Shown one piece after another: positions 1 through 10,348 of a stretch of DNA of 64,000 nucleotides (its first letter is position 1; each line of letters opens with the position of its first letter). The notes beneath the pieces are model-generated. The model saw only the letters and a program-made list of their open reading frames with translations, did not search any database and had not been told where the DNA came from. This DNA comes from Bufo bufo (taxonomy: Eukaryota; Chordata; Amphibia; Anura; Bufonidae): NCBI RefSeq assembly GCF_905171765.1, contig NC_053389.1:399886645-399950644 (forward strand), written 5' to 3'. Made by a program: the position numbers and the translations under genes.

Positions 1-371
1 TAGTGAAGTGGATAGGTTCAATCAATCGATCAACAAAATTCTTAGGATTGCCATGGAAGGCAAAGATTTACAACAAGTTATATAGATTTCTTAGACAATA
101 CTGGCCATACCACACTCCACTATAGGAACTGCACCAGCCACTGCACTTTTCAACAAGCCTTTCCGCATCAAGCTCCAAAATATCCCAGTAGTTTTTGCAC
201 AGAATCCATTTGTTCTCAATGATTCCATCTAAAAAAAAAAGATAAAGAGATGTGCGGATAAGGACAGCTGTTGCTGAAAATGGCTAGAAATAGGAGACCG
301 GGTCTTTGTTAAAGGGTTGAGACCTAGTGACAAATTATCATCACACAAGTCAAAGGTACCATGGTTACTAC
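1..371. other. No recognised feature
   Basis: I see no credible gene, RNA or repeat boundary here. There is a short A-run near 231-240. The stretch ends at a hAT-like terminus starting at 372. Confidence 0.5.
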
Positions 372-480
372 TAGGGATGAGCGAATCGACTTTGGATGAA
401 ACTTCCGAAGTCGATTTGCATAAACCTTAGTTCCAATACTGTACGGAACCCACAATACCCACTAGATTTGATCACCGGGT
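372..480 (+). mobile_element. hAT element terminal fragment
   Basis: The sequence starts TAGGGATGAGCGAATCGAC, which matches the terminal inverted repeat type seen at several other places in this window (17132, 18037, 27342, 37837). It has subterminal TTCCGAAG/CGATT motifs of the kind hAT transposases bind. No opposite end or 8-bp duplication was found, so it is a fragment, probably cut by the PLE sequence that follows. The right boundary is uncertain. Confidence 0.55.
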
Positions 481-907
481 TATAATGAATATATAGTGCT
501 GAGAGCAGCCCAAACAATTCAATGTACTAAACCCACCAAAAATTAGCACCAAACACATGTATATATAAAGAAGCCAGGTGTTACTGGCGAAACGACGTCG
601 GGAGGAGGCGGCTGAGGGTTCCACATGCATTCTTGGGTAGTTATTTGCTTATCCTTTCCACACATAGGTCTGTTTATGCCTTACTTAGGATTTTTATATC
701 TGATGGCTTCTATTGTCTTATTGATCTGCTTGTGTGTGGATTCTCTCTGCAATCTATATACCCTTGTGTGTTGACCCCTCAGCCTCCTCTAGGGTTGTTT
801 TTTCCTCACTGAAGGTTTCCCCCTTCCTTGCTGCTGTTTTTACAAAGTATATTTTTATACATGTTAAATTAATGTATGTTAAATAAAGACTCTTTCATGT
901 TTATATA
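480..907 (+). mobile_element. Penelope-like terminal repeat (pLTR) fragment
   Basis: This stretch carries a hammerhead-like core at 560-605 followed by pyrimidine-rich sequence and an AATAAA-type signal near 882 (TTAAATAAAGACTCTTT). The same layout occurs in the complete PLE terminal repeat at 33200-34764. There is no coding sequence. It abuts the TA that precedes the Tc1 end at 910. The class is inferred from architecture, not from a match, and the left edge is approximate. Confidence 0.45.
560..605 (+). ncRNA. Hammerhead-like ribozyme core (degenerate)
   Basis: Stem II is perfect: GCCAG (573-577) pairs with CTGGC (584-588), followed at once by GAAA (589-592) and CGACGTC, which supplies a GTC cleavage triplet. 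The CUGANGA box is degraded: positions 566-572 read roughly ATAAAGA. Hammerheads are established components of PLE terminal repeats. This copy is probably inactive. Confidence 0.45.
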
Positions 908-909
908 TA

Positions 910-1083
910 CAGTCCTGATCAAAAGTTTAAGACCACTTGAAAAATGGCAAAAAATCATATTTAGCATGGCTGGATCTTAACAAGGTTCCAAGTAGAGCTT
1001 CAACATGCAACAAGAAGAAATGGGAGTGAGACTAAACATTTTTTGAGCATTCAATTTAATGAAAACAACAAATAAACTGAAAC
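910..1083 (+). mobile_element. Tc1/mariner left end (truncated)
   Basis: This begins after TA with CAGTCCTGATCAAAAGTTTA and stays collinear for about 170 bp with the left end of the fuller Tc1 element at 58920-60462. It stops at about 1083, before any transposase sequence, where LTR-like DNA begins. It is a dead terminal fragment of the same family. Confidence 0.85.
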
Positions 1084-1084
1084 A

Positions 1085-2095
1085 TGTGGTTGCCGCTGGC
1101 AACATGTTTATACTTCGATTATAGCAGCCTGAGCTGTTGCTAGGCAGCTTGCTGCAATCTGCATGCGGTTGCACCTGGCAACCTGTCTTTGTAGGTGTGC
1201 CTTTTTATATGTTTAGTGTGCACGAGGTTTGGGTGTGTGCACTGTGATAGTTTCCCTTCACTTGTGGCTGCCCGAGGCAACGTGTTGTATTGTGTACATG
1301 TGGTGGCAGTGTCTCAGCCTTCTGGCTGACTCCCAGGACACGGTTGCCACGCATGTCATTGCCTGCGGTAACAGCTGCAGTGTGATAAGTGTTTGTACAC
1401 TTCCCCTGTATGTCTAGGAAGGGTTAACTCCCTTCTGTGTGTGTGAACACTGGGTGTGTCTGTGTGGGTGTGGCTACATGGGCCTATTTAGCCTCTGCTG
1501 AGAGCAGTAGTCAGAGGGGTACTTCAGCCATGGTCTGCTGGAGTCGTCCTCCTACTTTATACCATCTGCCAGTGAGGGCCACCCTTGTGGTCATAGATGT
1601 TTATACGTTAAGTTGATGTTGTATACCTTTTGTTATTTAATGCAGCTATGGATCTGGTTTCCTGTATGTGTGTTGGCTGTGTCCATTTAAGTATGGTTTG
1701 GACATCAGCGTGTCAGCACAGGGATCCAGTCAGCAAGGCTGTGGCAGGTAGGTGGAACTAGTGCAGTTCACCTGCTATATCCATAGATCTGTTTTTGGTA
1801 CCCCTTTTCCTTGCAGCTTGGCCAGTGAAACTCCTGTTCCTCCGTGCCTAGGAGGAACAGGTCGTCTTACCCTGCTCCTTGTTCCAGGGCAATCCTGAGG
1901 GCTAGCAGGGATTATTAGGTTCCGGTGTATGACCCCTCCCACCATCAGGGTTGGCTCATATGGTTAGGAGTCAGGGTCAGATTAGGGACGCGACAGGAGG
2001 TGAACTGCTCCCTAATTCTGTCGTCCTGGTCGAGCAGCCATTTACATCTTCTGGTATCGCACGGCTGAGGGTTTTCCCCATCCTCAGCCGTGACA
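1085..2095 (+). mobile_element. Possible solo LTR
   Basis: The segment runs from TGTGGTTGCC to CAGCCGTGACA, so it has the TG...CA ends of an LTR, and it contains no reading frame of interest. A palindromic CTCAGCCGTGACA end is common among gypsy-type LTRs. No 5-bp target duplication is visible (AAACA on the left, GATTA on the right), so the boundaries and class are tentative. It could be an unrelated low-copy repeat. Confidence 0.3.
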
Positions 2096-2105
2096 GATTA
2101 CTATG

Positions 2106-2600
2106 TGGTGGGAAAATTACTATATGGGCAGTGTGGGGGGCAGTGTGGGGGACACTACTGTGGGGGACACTACTGTGTGGGGGGCAGCGTGGGGGACACT
2201 ACTGTGTGGGGGGCAGCGTGGGGGACACTACTGTGTGGGGGCAGTGTGGGGGACACTACTGTGTGGGGGCAGTGTGGGGGACACTACTGTATGGGGGCAG
2301 TGTGGGGGACACTACTGTATGGGGGCAGTGTAGGGGACACTACTGTATGGGGGCAGTGTGGGGGACACTACTGTATGGGGCAGTGTGGGGGACACTACTG
2401 TGTGGGGGGGGCAGTGTGGGGTACACTACTGTGTGGGGGCAGTGTGGGGGACACTACTGTGTGGGGGACACTACTGTATGGGGGCAGTGTGGGGGACACT
2501 ACTGTGTGGGGGACACTACTGTGTGGGGGGAAGTGTGGGGGGCAGTGTGGGGGAAATTACTGTGTGGGGGCAGCATGGGGGCCTTTCTATTGGGGAGGCA
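2106..2600 (+). repeat. 28-bp GC-rich minisatellite
   Basis: About 17 units of a 28-bp motif (GGGGACACTACTGTGTGGGG then GCAGTGTG), with shorter 19-bp variants. Because 28 is not a multiple of three, all three plus frames stay open and yield spurious Gly/Trp/Cys-rich frames. The G-runs (up to eight) make local G-quadruplex formation plausible. It sits at the 5' side of a copy of the GGGGCACTAT repeat family. Confidence 0.9.
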
Positions 2601-3224
2601 CTGTAGCGGCCATTCTATTATTTCTGAGGACACTATACAGGGATTATTACCTGGAGCACATTATAGGGTGTTATTATTACTAGGGGCACTCTAGGGGACA
2701 TTATAACTGCTGTAGGCACTATAGGAACATTTGGGGTAATTTATCAAACTGGTGTAAAGTAGAACTGGCTTAGTTGCCCATAGCAATCAATCAGATTCCA
2801 CCTTTCATATTTGACAGCTCTTTTGGAAATCCAGTTCTACTTTACACCAGTTTGATAAATGACCTCAATTATGTCTATTAGGGTCACTATTCTTTCAGCA
2901 GTATAGTACCTGGGGTATTGGGGGGGCACAACGGGCACAGTATTGGGGGTGGCAGCAGAATGACACTGGGGACACCAGGATGGGGGGGTTGATGGAAAAA
3001 TTTAGAAATCTAACGTGTCTGTGTTACAAACTCTGTAGAGACGAGATGCGGCTGAAATAATTTCTCATGTCGGTTTAACGGAGGAGAAGAGGAAAGAGAA
3101 GGTCTACATGACAGGAGATGTCCCTGGATGTAAGAGGTATGTGGTCAAGTATTGGGGGGGGGGGGGGTGCCAGAGAAATGACCCGCCCCGGGTGCCAAAC
3201 ACCCTGGCCCTGGGCACGCCACTG
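2600..3224 (+). mobile_element. GGGGCACTAT-family non-autonomous repeat, 3' part (copy 1)
   Basis: G-rich sequence with spaced GGCACTAT motifs leads into a segment (about 2880-3160) that is collinear with 7620-7870, including a shared GGATGTAAGAGGTATGTGG string. The right end GGGCACGCCACTG (3212-3224) resembles the CAGTGGCGTGCCC-type terminus of non-autonomous hAT elements. No matching left end was found. A small foldback repeat sits inside at 2738-2861. Confidence 0.45.
2738..2861. repeat. Small foldback MITE
   Basis: Inverted arms of about 30 bp (TTATCAAACTGGTGTAAAGT at 2741-2760 and its complement near 2840-2859) flank a short loop of about 60 bp. It interrupts the G-rich repeat around it. 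There is no coding potential. Confidence 0.7.
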
Positions 3225-3610
3225 TCCCACACATAATCTTCTATTCTCAAAGAGCCACCTTCTTTGTTCTCCAAAATTTCTTATGTGCATCTCCCATACT
3301 CTGGAACTCACTACTCCAGCAAATCATACTCTCTCCCAGCATTCAAACCTTCAAAAGCAACTTGAAAACTCACCTTTTCAGGAAAGCCTACCACCTGTAC
3401 TTAGTATGCTGCCACCAAGCAGCCAGATGAGCAGCTTTTACCATCACCTACTATGTCCTTCCCCTTGTAGATTGTAAGCTCTTGTAGACCGGGTCCTCTC
3501 TCCTTCTTTACCAGTCTGTTAATAATGTCATGCTTCATGTACTTGAATTTTATATTATATGTAACCCCCTCTTGATTATAGTACCATAGAATTAATAAAT
3601 AATAAAAACA
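3225..3610 (+). mobile_element. LINE 3' end (L2-like), truncated
   Basis: In one plus frame, 3298-3415 reads LWNSLLQQIILSPSI followed by FKSNLKTHLFRKAY, the hallmark C-terminus of L2/Rex-type reverse transcriptase proteins. It is followed by a 3' UTR with the typical TTGTAGATTGTAAGCTCTTG string and an A/T-rich end. Only the last 40 or so codons and the UTR survive. The family level (L2 versus Rex1) is inferred. Confidence 0.6.
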
Positions 3611-3737
3611 ATTTGTTTCAATTTGCCATGTAATAGTGATCAAACCTTAGAATCAAAAGAATTAGATACACCCTATTCTTCTTCATACTTGCGTACCTGC
3701 CAGCTTCTATTTGCCAGGGAGACAATCTGATCTCCCA

Positions 3738-4329
3738 TGTCAGGGCGTATCACGTGATACTGGGCATGTCATGTGACCAGGCAGTGCATCACGTGACCAG
3801 GAAGTGCTGGGTATTTAAATAGGCAATCTGATACAGATTGCCTGTGAATGGTTCTGTATACCTCACTAGCGCTTTGGCTTGTAGATTGTTCTGACTTCTG
3901 ACTTTGGCTACTACTTTTGACCCTGATTCTTGGATTCTGATTTGCTTTTCTGCATCTCCTGCTTTGACTCTGGCTTGGTTCTTGGACTCGCTTCTGCCTG
4001 ATGTTTTTAGACCTGGACTTGATGGCTCATGTATGACCTTGGTTTGGTATTGTTTAGTGATCTGATTTCTGATTTGGCTTCATTGTTCTCTCTTGGTTTT
4101 GATCTGGTACATTTGACTCTGAGTGCTTTGGTTCTGGGTTTTTATAAGTATTTTTGTGTGTGCTTTTTGCTTTGTTTGTTTTTTCCCTCTGCTTTTCTCT
4201 GGTAAGCCCCAGCACGTAAATAAGCAGAGAACGTCGACCAGTTGTGGTCTGCCACTTAGGACAGTTATGCATGTAGGAAGGGACAGAGGTGCAGGTGGAA
4301 TTTAGGATTCACTTGTTCCCCCTCTGACA
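3738..4329 (+). mobile_element. Possible solo LTR
   Basis: TGTCAGGGCG at 3738 and CTCTGACA ending at 4329 give LTR-like ends. A TATA-like TATTTAAATAG lies near 3811-3821, upstream of pyrimidine-rich (CTT/TGACT-rich) sequence, as in many frog LTRs. Flanking pentamers differ (TCCCA versus TCTTG), so a target duplication is not supported. Confidence 0.35.
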
Positions 4330-4808
4330 TCTTGACTCATCAGCTACTTCTTACAAACTCCCTAATGCTGCCAGCCCACACCTAGAAACTGAATCTCTTG
4401 CCAGTAAATTAACCCTTTCTCCCATATAAAGCTCTTGGGACCAGAGAACACACAATAAAATCATATCAACCACTTTAGCAGCAAGCCACTGGGTAACTGC
4501 AAATATATACATAAATCTACAAATGGACCGTACAAAAATATGGTGAAAAGATGTTCCTTATAAAATCTCCACATGTGACAAAGTTTCTCTATAGAACTGT
4601 GAATCTGTGGTATAGTCTTCTTCAGGATGTGTGGCTGAAACAGTAGATGATTTAAAAAAAAGGCTTAGATGAATTGTTAGAACCAAATAACATAAATTCT
4701 TATGTAAATGGTTATAAGTCATTCTCTTTACAAAAATTTACATCCCCATCCACTTCTAAAGCAGGCCGTAAACATTAGGGGAACAGCTAACAATCTCATG
4801 TGTAATGG
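4330..4808. other. No recognised feature
   Basis: AT-rich unassigned sequence. I see no open frame, hairpin or terminal repeat. Confidence 0.5.
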
Positions 4809-4811
4809 TTA

Positions 4812-5109
4812 GGCCTCTTGCACACGAACGTTGTGTGCCCATGGCTGTATTGAGGCCTGCATACGGCGGGTCCGCAATACATGAATGGGTCCGCAATCAC
4901 GGAGATGCGGAACGGAAGCACGGATCGGAGCCCAACGGAAACACTATGGAGTGCTTCTGTGGTGTTTCTGTACGTGTCTCCGCACCGCAAAAACATAGAA
5001 CAGTTTTTTTGCGGTGCGGACGGATCACAGAGCCATTCAAGTTGAATGGGTCTCGATCCATCCCGGCCGCTGCACGGAGCAGATGCACAACGTTCGTGTG
5101 CAAGAGGCC
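4812..5109. mobile_element. PIF/Harbinger-type MITE
   Basis: Flanked by TTA on both sides (4809-4811 and 5110-5112), the TWA target duplication of PIF/Harbinger. The terminal inverted repeats GGCCTCTTGCACACGAACGT and its complement are near-perfect for over 20 bp. The interior is rich in CCGCA/TGCGG and partly palindromic. Coding potential is absent; frames seen on both strands are reflections of the palindrome. Confidence 0.85.
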
Positions 5110-5112
5110 TTA

Positions 5113-6179
5113 GTGTTGAGCGTAGCAAAGCATTTAAAGCAGAATTCGGCATTTCATAATAAATCCGAATTTCCTCACACTTTGTGGTAACAAATCATGT
5201 TTTCATAAAATGGCAGCTACACGTGTTACAAAGCGACAATAAGTCTAGAGGAGACTGCAATAGAGCCAGATTGGGGTATGCACTCTGACGCTAATAATAT
5301 GCAATGGCTGGGTCAGGTGTAGGTGATAGTTTATAGTTTAGTTCGTGACGCCAATTGCAGCGTGCGCAGGGTATAATCACAGGGCCCTTTAAGGTGTTGT
5401 AACTCACGCACCAGGTTAGGAATGCCAGAGTGGTGTAATGTCTCTGTATGGTAGTATTAATGGTGTCAACGGTGTCTCTTACCTGGGTAAGGCTGGACTC
5501 CTGGATCCTGGCTCACTTGCAATAAAATGTGTGTGGTGCTAGTAGGAGTAATAGAGGAATTTGCAGCAGTAATTGAGATCCAGACTTTTGGATAAAGTTC
5601 AAACTTGTCTTTACAGTTGCAGCTTTCATCCATGCAAGGTACAGCATTAGTCTTTGGTCCCAGCAGGTATTGGCAATGTGTGGCAGGAATCTATCTTCTG
5701 CTCTATCATGTGCCTGGAGCTTTTGCAGGAAAAGGAGGTCTGCTTAGTAGCTCTGTAATGTGGCAGGAATATTTCTTCTGCACTATTTATCTTTTGCTGT
5801 CTTGGGGACTGACTTGCTGAGGAGGAATTTGCCTTCTCCTGGGGTCTCTGGACGGTACTCACAGTTATTGACTCAGGGTATGCTTCTTCCTGTAACTCCA
5901 GCTGGCTGATTGCTTGTACCAGCTGAGGCTGCAAGGCTCAGGCTGGGGATGATGATCAATTGTCTCAGCCGAGACAAGATCCTGGCTTGGATCCCTATAT
6001 CTGAGAGCTCCTACATGCACAGCCTTCCCCTAGCAGGGGTGGCTGGCATACACACACACACACACACACACTAACTTCCCTCCCCATGAGGCAGGATATG
6101 GGCCAGCCCACTTCTTCTCATAGAGGGGGGAGCTGAACTCCCTAGAACAACCAGCGAATATTTTTTTTATTTTATCCCT
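5113..6179. repeat. Unclassified dispersed-repeat-like DNA with (CA)n
   Basis: I recognise no gene. The stretch has LTR-internal-like features (a TTCGTGACGCCAATTGCAG string near 5341) but no ends. A (CA)n run lies at 6050-6070. Short open frames are not protein-like. Confidence 0.3.
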
Positions 6180-7870
6180 CAGGGCCGCACCGCCGATAGC
6201 CACATGCAGCGCAGCCATGGTTCTAGTTGCCGGCGGTGGTGGTGGGGCAGTAGGAGATGAGCGCTTCCATTGTGGAAGCGCTCATCTCCATATTCATTTG
6301 TATCGCCGTCCTCAGGACAGCGCTACAAATGACTGTGCTGCAGCAGAGCAGGGGAGGGAGAGGCGTCTTCCTTCCTTGTTCTTCTGATAGGCCGCAGGCA
6401 CTAATACCTGCAGCCTGTCAGAGGCCAGTTCAGGCGGCACGATGACATCATTATCATTGCGTCGCCTGAGCCGGGCAGCACACAGCAGGGACACAGGCCG
6501 GAAGAGGCCTGGATCGCATCACTGCTGATGAAGGTAAATATAAGTTTTTATTTTTTGTTTTTTTTTGGGGGGGGAGCTGGCACTATGGGGGCATCTGGCA
6601 TTTCTTACAGCCCCATTTTTTTAGGGGTGAAACTCTGGGGACATTTATTTCTTGCCCATTTTGGGAGTGGGGCACAATGGGGGCATTTCTTACTGGCACA
6701 ATATGGGGGGCACCATGGGGGAGAGGAGCACTATGGGGGCATCTGGGGGCTCTAAAGAGGCTTTTTTATTGACAAATTTTGGGGAGCACTATAGGGGAGA
6801 GCGGCACTATGGTGGGGCATCTAGTGGCACTATAGGGGCATTATTTGTGGCCACTATGGGGAAGTGAGAGCTCTAAAGGGGCCTTTTTTATTGGCAAATT
6901 ATGGGGGGCATTACGGCATCTGGTGGCACTAAGGGGGCATTATTTACTGGCACATTATGGGAGGCACTATAGGGGAGAGCGGCACTATGGGGCATTACTT
7001 GGGGGCACTATGGGGGAGTGGAGCACTATTGGGGCATCTGGTGGCACTAAGAAGGCATTTTTTACTGGCACATTATGGGGGAGAGGAGCACTATAGGGGC
7101 ATCTGCTGGGGGCACTAAAAAGGGGCAATTTTTTTGTGGCATATTTTAAGGACACTATGGGAAGAGCGAGAGGAGCACTATGAGGTCATTAACTGGGGCA
7201 CTATATAGGGGTATTTTATACTGACATACATTATGGGGACATTAGCTCAACTGCGGGCACTAAGCGGGGGTATTTCATGTACTGTCATATTATAAGGAGA
7301 ACTATTACTATTAGGGGGTATTATAGGGGAGCTTTACTACTACTGGTGGGCTATGAGGAACATGATCACTAGTATGGGCGCTATAGGGGCATTATTACTA
7401 CTAATTTTTCTCTGGCAGATAATGATTTCTATTGGTGGGATTTTGGGGAGGACTGTTAATTTGGGGGGCACCCTGGCACAGTATCAGCTTAGCACAATTA
7501 TTTTTGGGGGACATTATCTTTATACTATTAGTGTCTGGGCGCAGTTATTTTTTAGAGCACTGTGTGCCAATAATTGTTAAAGGGGGCACTATCTGTGTGG
7601 TAGTAGTATTTCCAGGGGGACTGTTTCTGCAGTATAGTATTGGGGGTGGCAGGAAAGGGTGTTCAGAAGATGCGAAGATGATGGAAATGTGGGAAACTAA
7701 TGTCTGTTTCTCAATCTCTGCAGAGACAGGAGATGGCTGAAAAATCATCATGGCAGTCTGGTCTGAATGGAGAAGATGAGGAAAGAGAACGTCTACAACA
7801 AAGGTGACATCACTGGATGTAAGAGGTATGTGGCGCTATGTAGAAGAGGAGATGCTCCGGCTCCTCCCCC
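6180..7870 (+). mobile_element. GGGGCACTAT-family non-autonomous hAT-like element (copy 2)
   Basis: This starts CAGGGCCGCACC at 6180. It is followed by a GATGAGCGCTTCC/GGAAGCGCTCATC hairpin (6256-6290) and a segment (to about 6540) collinear with 21495-21770 of the TSD-bounded hAT element at 21419-23381. It then has irregular GGGGCACTATGGGG repeats over about 1 kb and a 3' segment shared with 2880-3190. Its class follows from the family resemblance. A candidate right terminus at 8361 has no matching 8-bp duplication (TTATCCCT versus GATGATGT). Confidence 0.6.
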
Positions 7871-8361
7871 TGCCATTTGCAGAAGGAGGATTCAGAGCTG
7901 GGTGAGGATGGCCAAGGGGGGCAGCAGGCCACGGGCGGGTGGCAGATGGTTGGGGGGGAACCACAGGCCTTGAGCAGGATCTGGGGAGGGAGGAGAGTGG
8001 AGGAGCTTCCTGGCTATAGCCTGCTGTTGTTTATTGTATAATGTGAAGCAGGCAGTGCAGCCAGGACATCATCTCCGTATGATGTGTAGAGACAGGCCTC
8101 AACAATAGAATTTCAGCTGTACAGTGTTTGTTGGGAGTGGCCTATTATATGTAGGAGGGGCTTTTAATAATGGGCTAAAAATGTTGCGTGCAGAGCTTTT
8201 TGAAATGGCCTGGCAAATAAATGAGCGCAACGCGCCCCGCATTTTAAATATGAAGGGGGCTTTGAAAAATGGGTGGGCAAAGGAATTGGCACATCACGCT
8301 ACACGTGCCACATTTTTTGTCTTTCGGACCCCCCTAGACAAAATTCCTGGGTGCTCCCCTG
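7871..8361 (+). mobile_element. Candidate right-end region of a hAT-like element
   Basis: The stretch ends GGGTGCTCCCCTG at 8361, the complement of a CAGGGGAGCACCC-type hAT terminus, after a CTTTCGGACCCCCCTAGA string that is commonly subterminal. Whether it belongs to the repeat starting at 6180 cannot be told. Confidence 0.35.
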
Positions 8362-9169
8362 GATGATGTGGAAAAGAAGGAAAAGCAGATGTCAGTAGAA
8401 GGACTCCCACCTGTAGGGCAGAAGAACGCTGGGGTTGGAGAAGTGGGTACAGCTCCTGTTAAAAGGCATTAAAGGTGCTGCGCAGCCATTAACAATGAAG
8501 ACTGACTATATGGTGTGGTCTCCGTTATTAGATGAAAGGTAGCTACAGGCTAATTGGCCCTCAGATTATTCACAGCAGCATGGTTGCAACCCACCTGCAG
8601 CATGCCCGCTCCGTGTGGCCATAACCTAAGGCAGAGTGGCAAGGTTATACTTGATTTATACTGTATTGGATTTCAACTGTCCATTTTTTGCACTCTTGGA
8701 GATAAGCTGCTGTCAGTGTTTTTGGGCAGCAGGCTTCTTTCCCTCTCTCTGTTCAAGTAACATGCATGCTTGGCCAAGCTGAGCATGTCTGTGTAATAGG
8801 CAAGTTAGAAGAGATAAATGTTGGCTGACAGTTATCTAATGTGCATGGCCAGCTTAAACTTTGAGCCCTACTGAGAGAAGAAGAAAATATATCAGGCAGC
8901 TCTGCATGGAAAAAATGTTTTCTGGAAATACAATATTGATAGAGATAATCAATAACTGATTGGTGGTTGGTCCAGCTCCTGTCACCACCACAGATCAGCT
9001 GTTTAAAGAGGCTGTGGCGCTCCAGCCAGGCATTGCAGCGAGGACGCCTGGTCCTGACAATCTCACTGGGAGGGGGAATGGCAATGCAGAGAGGTAGAGG
9101 CTAAGTGGTGCTCCAACGGCCTAGGCCAGCTCCTTGGAGCACAAGGCACCTAATTTGTTTATATCTAAA
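8362..9169. other. No recognised feature
   Basis: Unassigned sequence with weak resemblance to dispersed frog repeats (8960-9130). No open frame looks like protein. Confidence 0.4.
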
Positions 9170-9389
9170 AATAAGAATTTTTCTGCATCTCTAATATCAA
9201 TTGAATGATCAAGATTCAACATTATTAAATAAGGCACACTACATCGCAGAGAGCGACGAGGAGAAAGCAAAGTTGTTAAATATTTTTTTCTCCAATGTAT
9301 TCACTGAGGAAAATAAACTGTCAGATGACATGCAGAATGTAAAACTAAATTCCCCATTAAAAGTGTCCTGTCTGACCCAGGAAGAAGTA

Positions 9390-10348
9390 CAGTACAGACC
9401 AAAAGTTTGGACACACCTTGTCATTCAAAGAGTTTTCTTTATTTTCATGACTATGAAAATTGTAGATTCACACTGAAGGCATCAAAACTATGAATTAACA
9501 CATGTGGAATTATATACATAACAAACAAGTGTGAAACAAATGAAAATATGTCATATTCTAGGTTCTTCAAAGTAGCCACCTTTTGCTTTGATTACTGCTT
9601 TGCACACTCTTGGCATTCTCTTGATGAGCTTCAAGAGGTAGTCCCCTGAAATGGTCTTCCAACAGTCTTGAAGGAGTTCCCAGAGATGCTTAGCACTTGT
9701 TGGCCCTATTGCCTTTACTCTGCGGTCCAGCTCACCCCAAACCATCTCGATTGGGTTCAGGTCCGGTGACTGTGGAGGCCAGGTCATCTGGCGCAGCACC
9801 CCATCACTCTCCTTCATGGTCAAATAGCCCTTACTTTCAAAGTTTTCCCAATTTTTCGGCTGACTGACTGACCTTCATTTCTTGAAGTAATGATGGCCAC
9901 TAGTTTTTCTTTACTTAGCTGCTTTTTTCTTGCCATAATACCAATTCTAACAGTCTATTCAGTAGGACTATCAGCTGTGTATCCACCTGACTTCTCCTCA
10001 ACGCAACTGATGGTCCCAACCCCATTTATAATGCAAGAAATCCCACTTATTAAACCTGGCAGGGCACACCTGTGAAGTGAAAACCATTTCAGGGGACTAC
10101 CTCTTGAAGCTCATCAAGAGAATGCCAAGAGTGTGCAAAGCAGTAATCAAAGCAAAAGGTGGCTACTTTGAAGAACCTAGAATATGACATATTTTCAGTT
10201 GTTTCACACTTGTTTGTTATGTATATAATTCCACATGTGTTAATTCATAGTTTTGATGCCTTCAGTGTGAATCTACAATTTTCATAGTCATGAAAATAAA
10301 GAAAACTCTTTGAATGAGAAGGTGTGTCCAAACTTTTGGTCTGTAGTG
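9390..10348 (-). mobile_element. Tc1/mariner-derived foldback element, copy A
   Basis: Flanked by TA at 9388-9389 and 10349-10350. The ends CAGTACAGACCAAAAGTTTG and its complement begin long inverted arms of about 265 bp, much longer than the simple TIRs of Tc1. Both arms encode the same transposase C-terminus, pointing outward in opposite directions. The unique centre is about 400 bp. A second copy lies at 56713-57630. It sits inside the CR1 LINE, so it is the younger of the two. Confidence 0.9.
9551..9823 (-). pseudogene. Tc1-type transposase C-terminal remnant
   Basis: The 90-residue frame contains WPPQSPDLNPIEMVWGELDR, the block carrying the last catalytic acid of the DDE triad. The first two acids and the DNA-binding half are missing. 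The last 34 or so codons lie in the foldback arm and are mirrored on the plus strand at about 10085-10188. Confidence 0.8.

Noticed and set aside
1085..2095. Complete LTR retrotransposon
   Set aside because: There is no second LTR, no coding region and no target duplication; kept only as a low-confidence solo LTR.
1951..2694. Open frames of up to 247 codons rich in Gly, Trp and Cys
   Set aside because: They are the three rotating frames of a 28-bp minisatellite.
4796..5152. Overlapping frames of 118 and 102 codons on opposite strands
   Set aside because: They mirror each other across a palindromic MITE.
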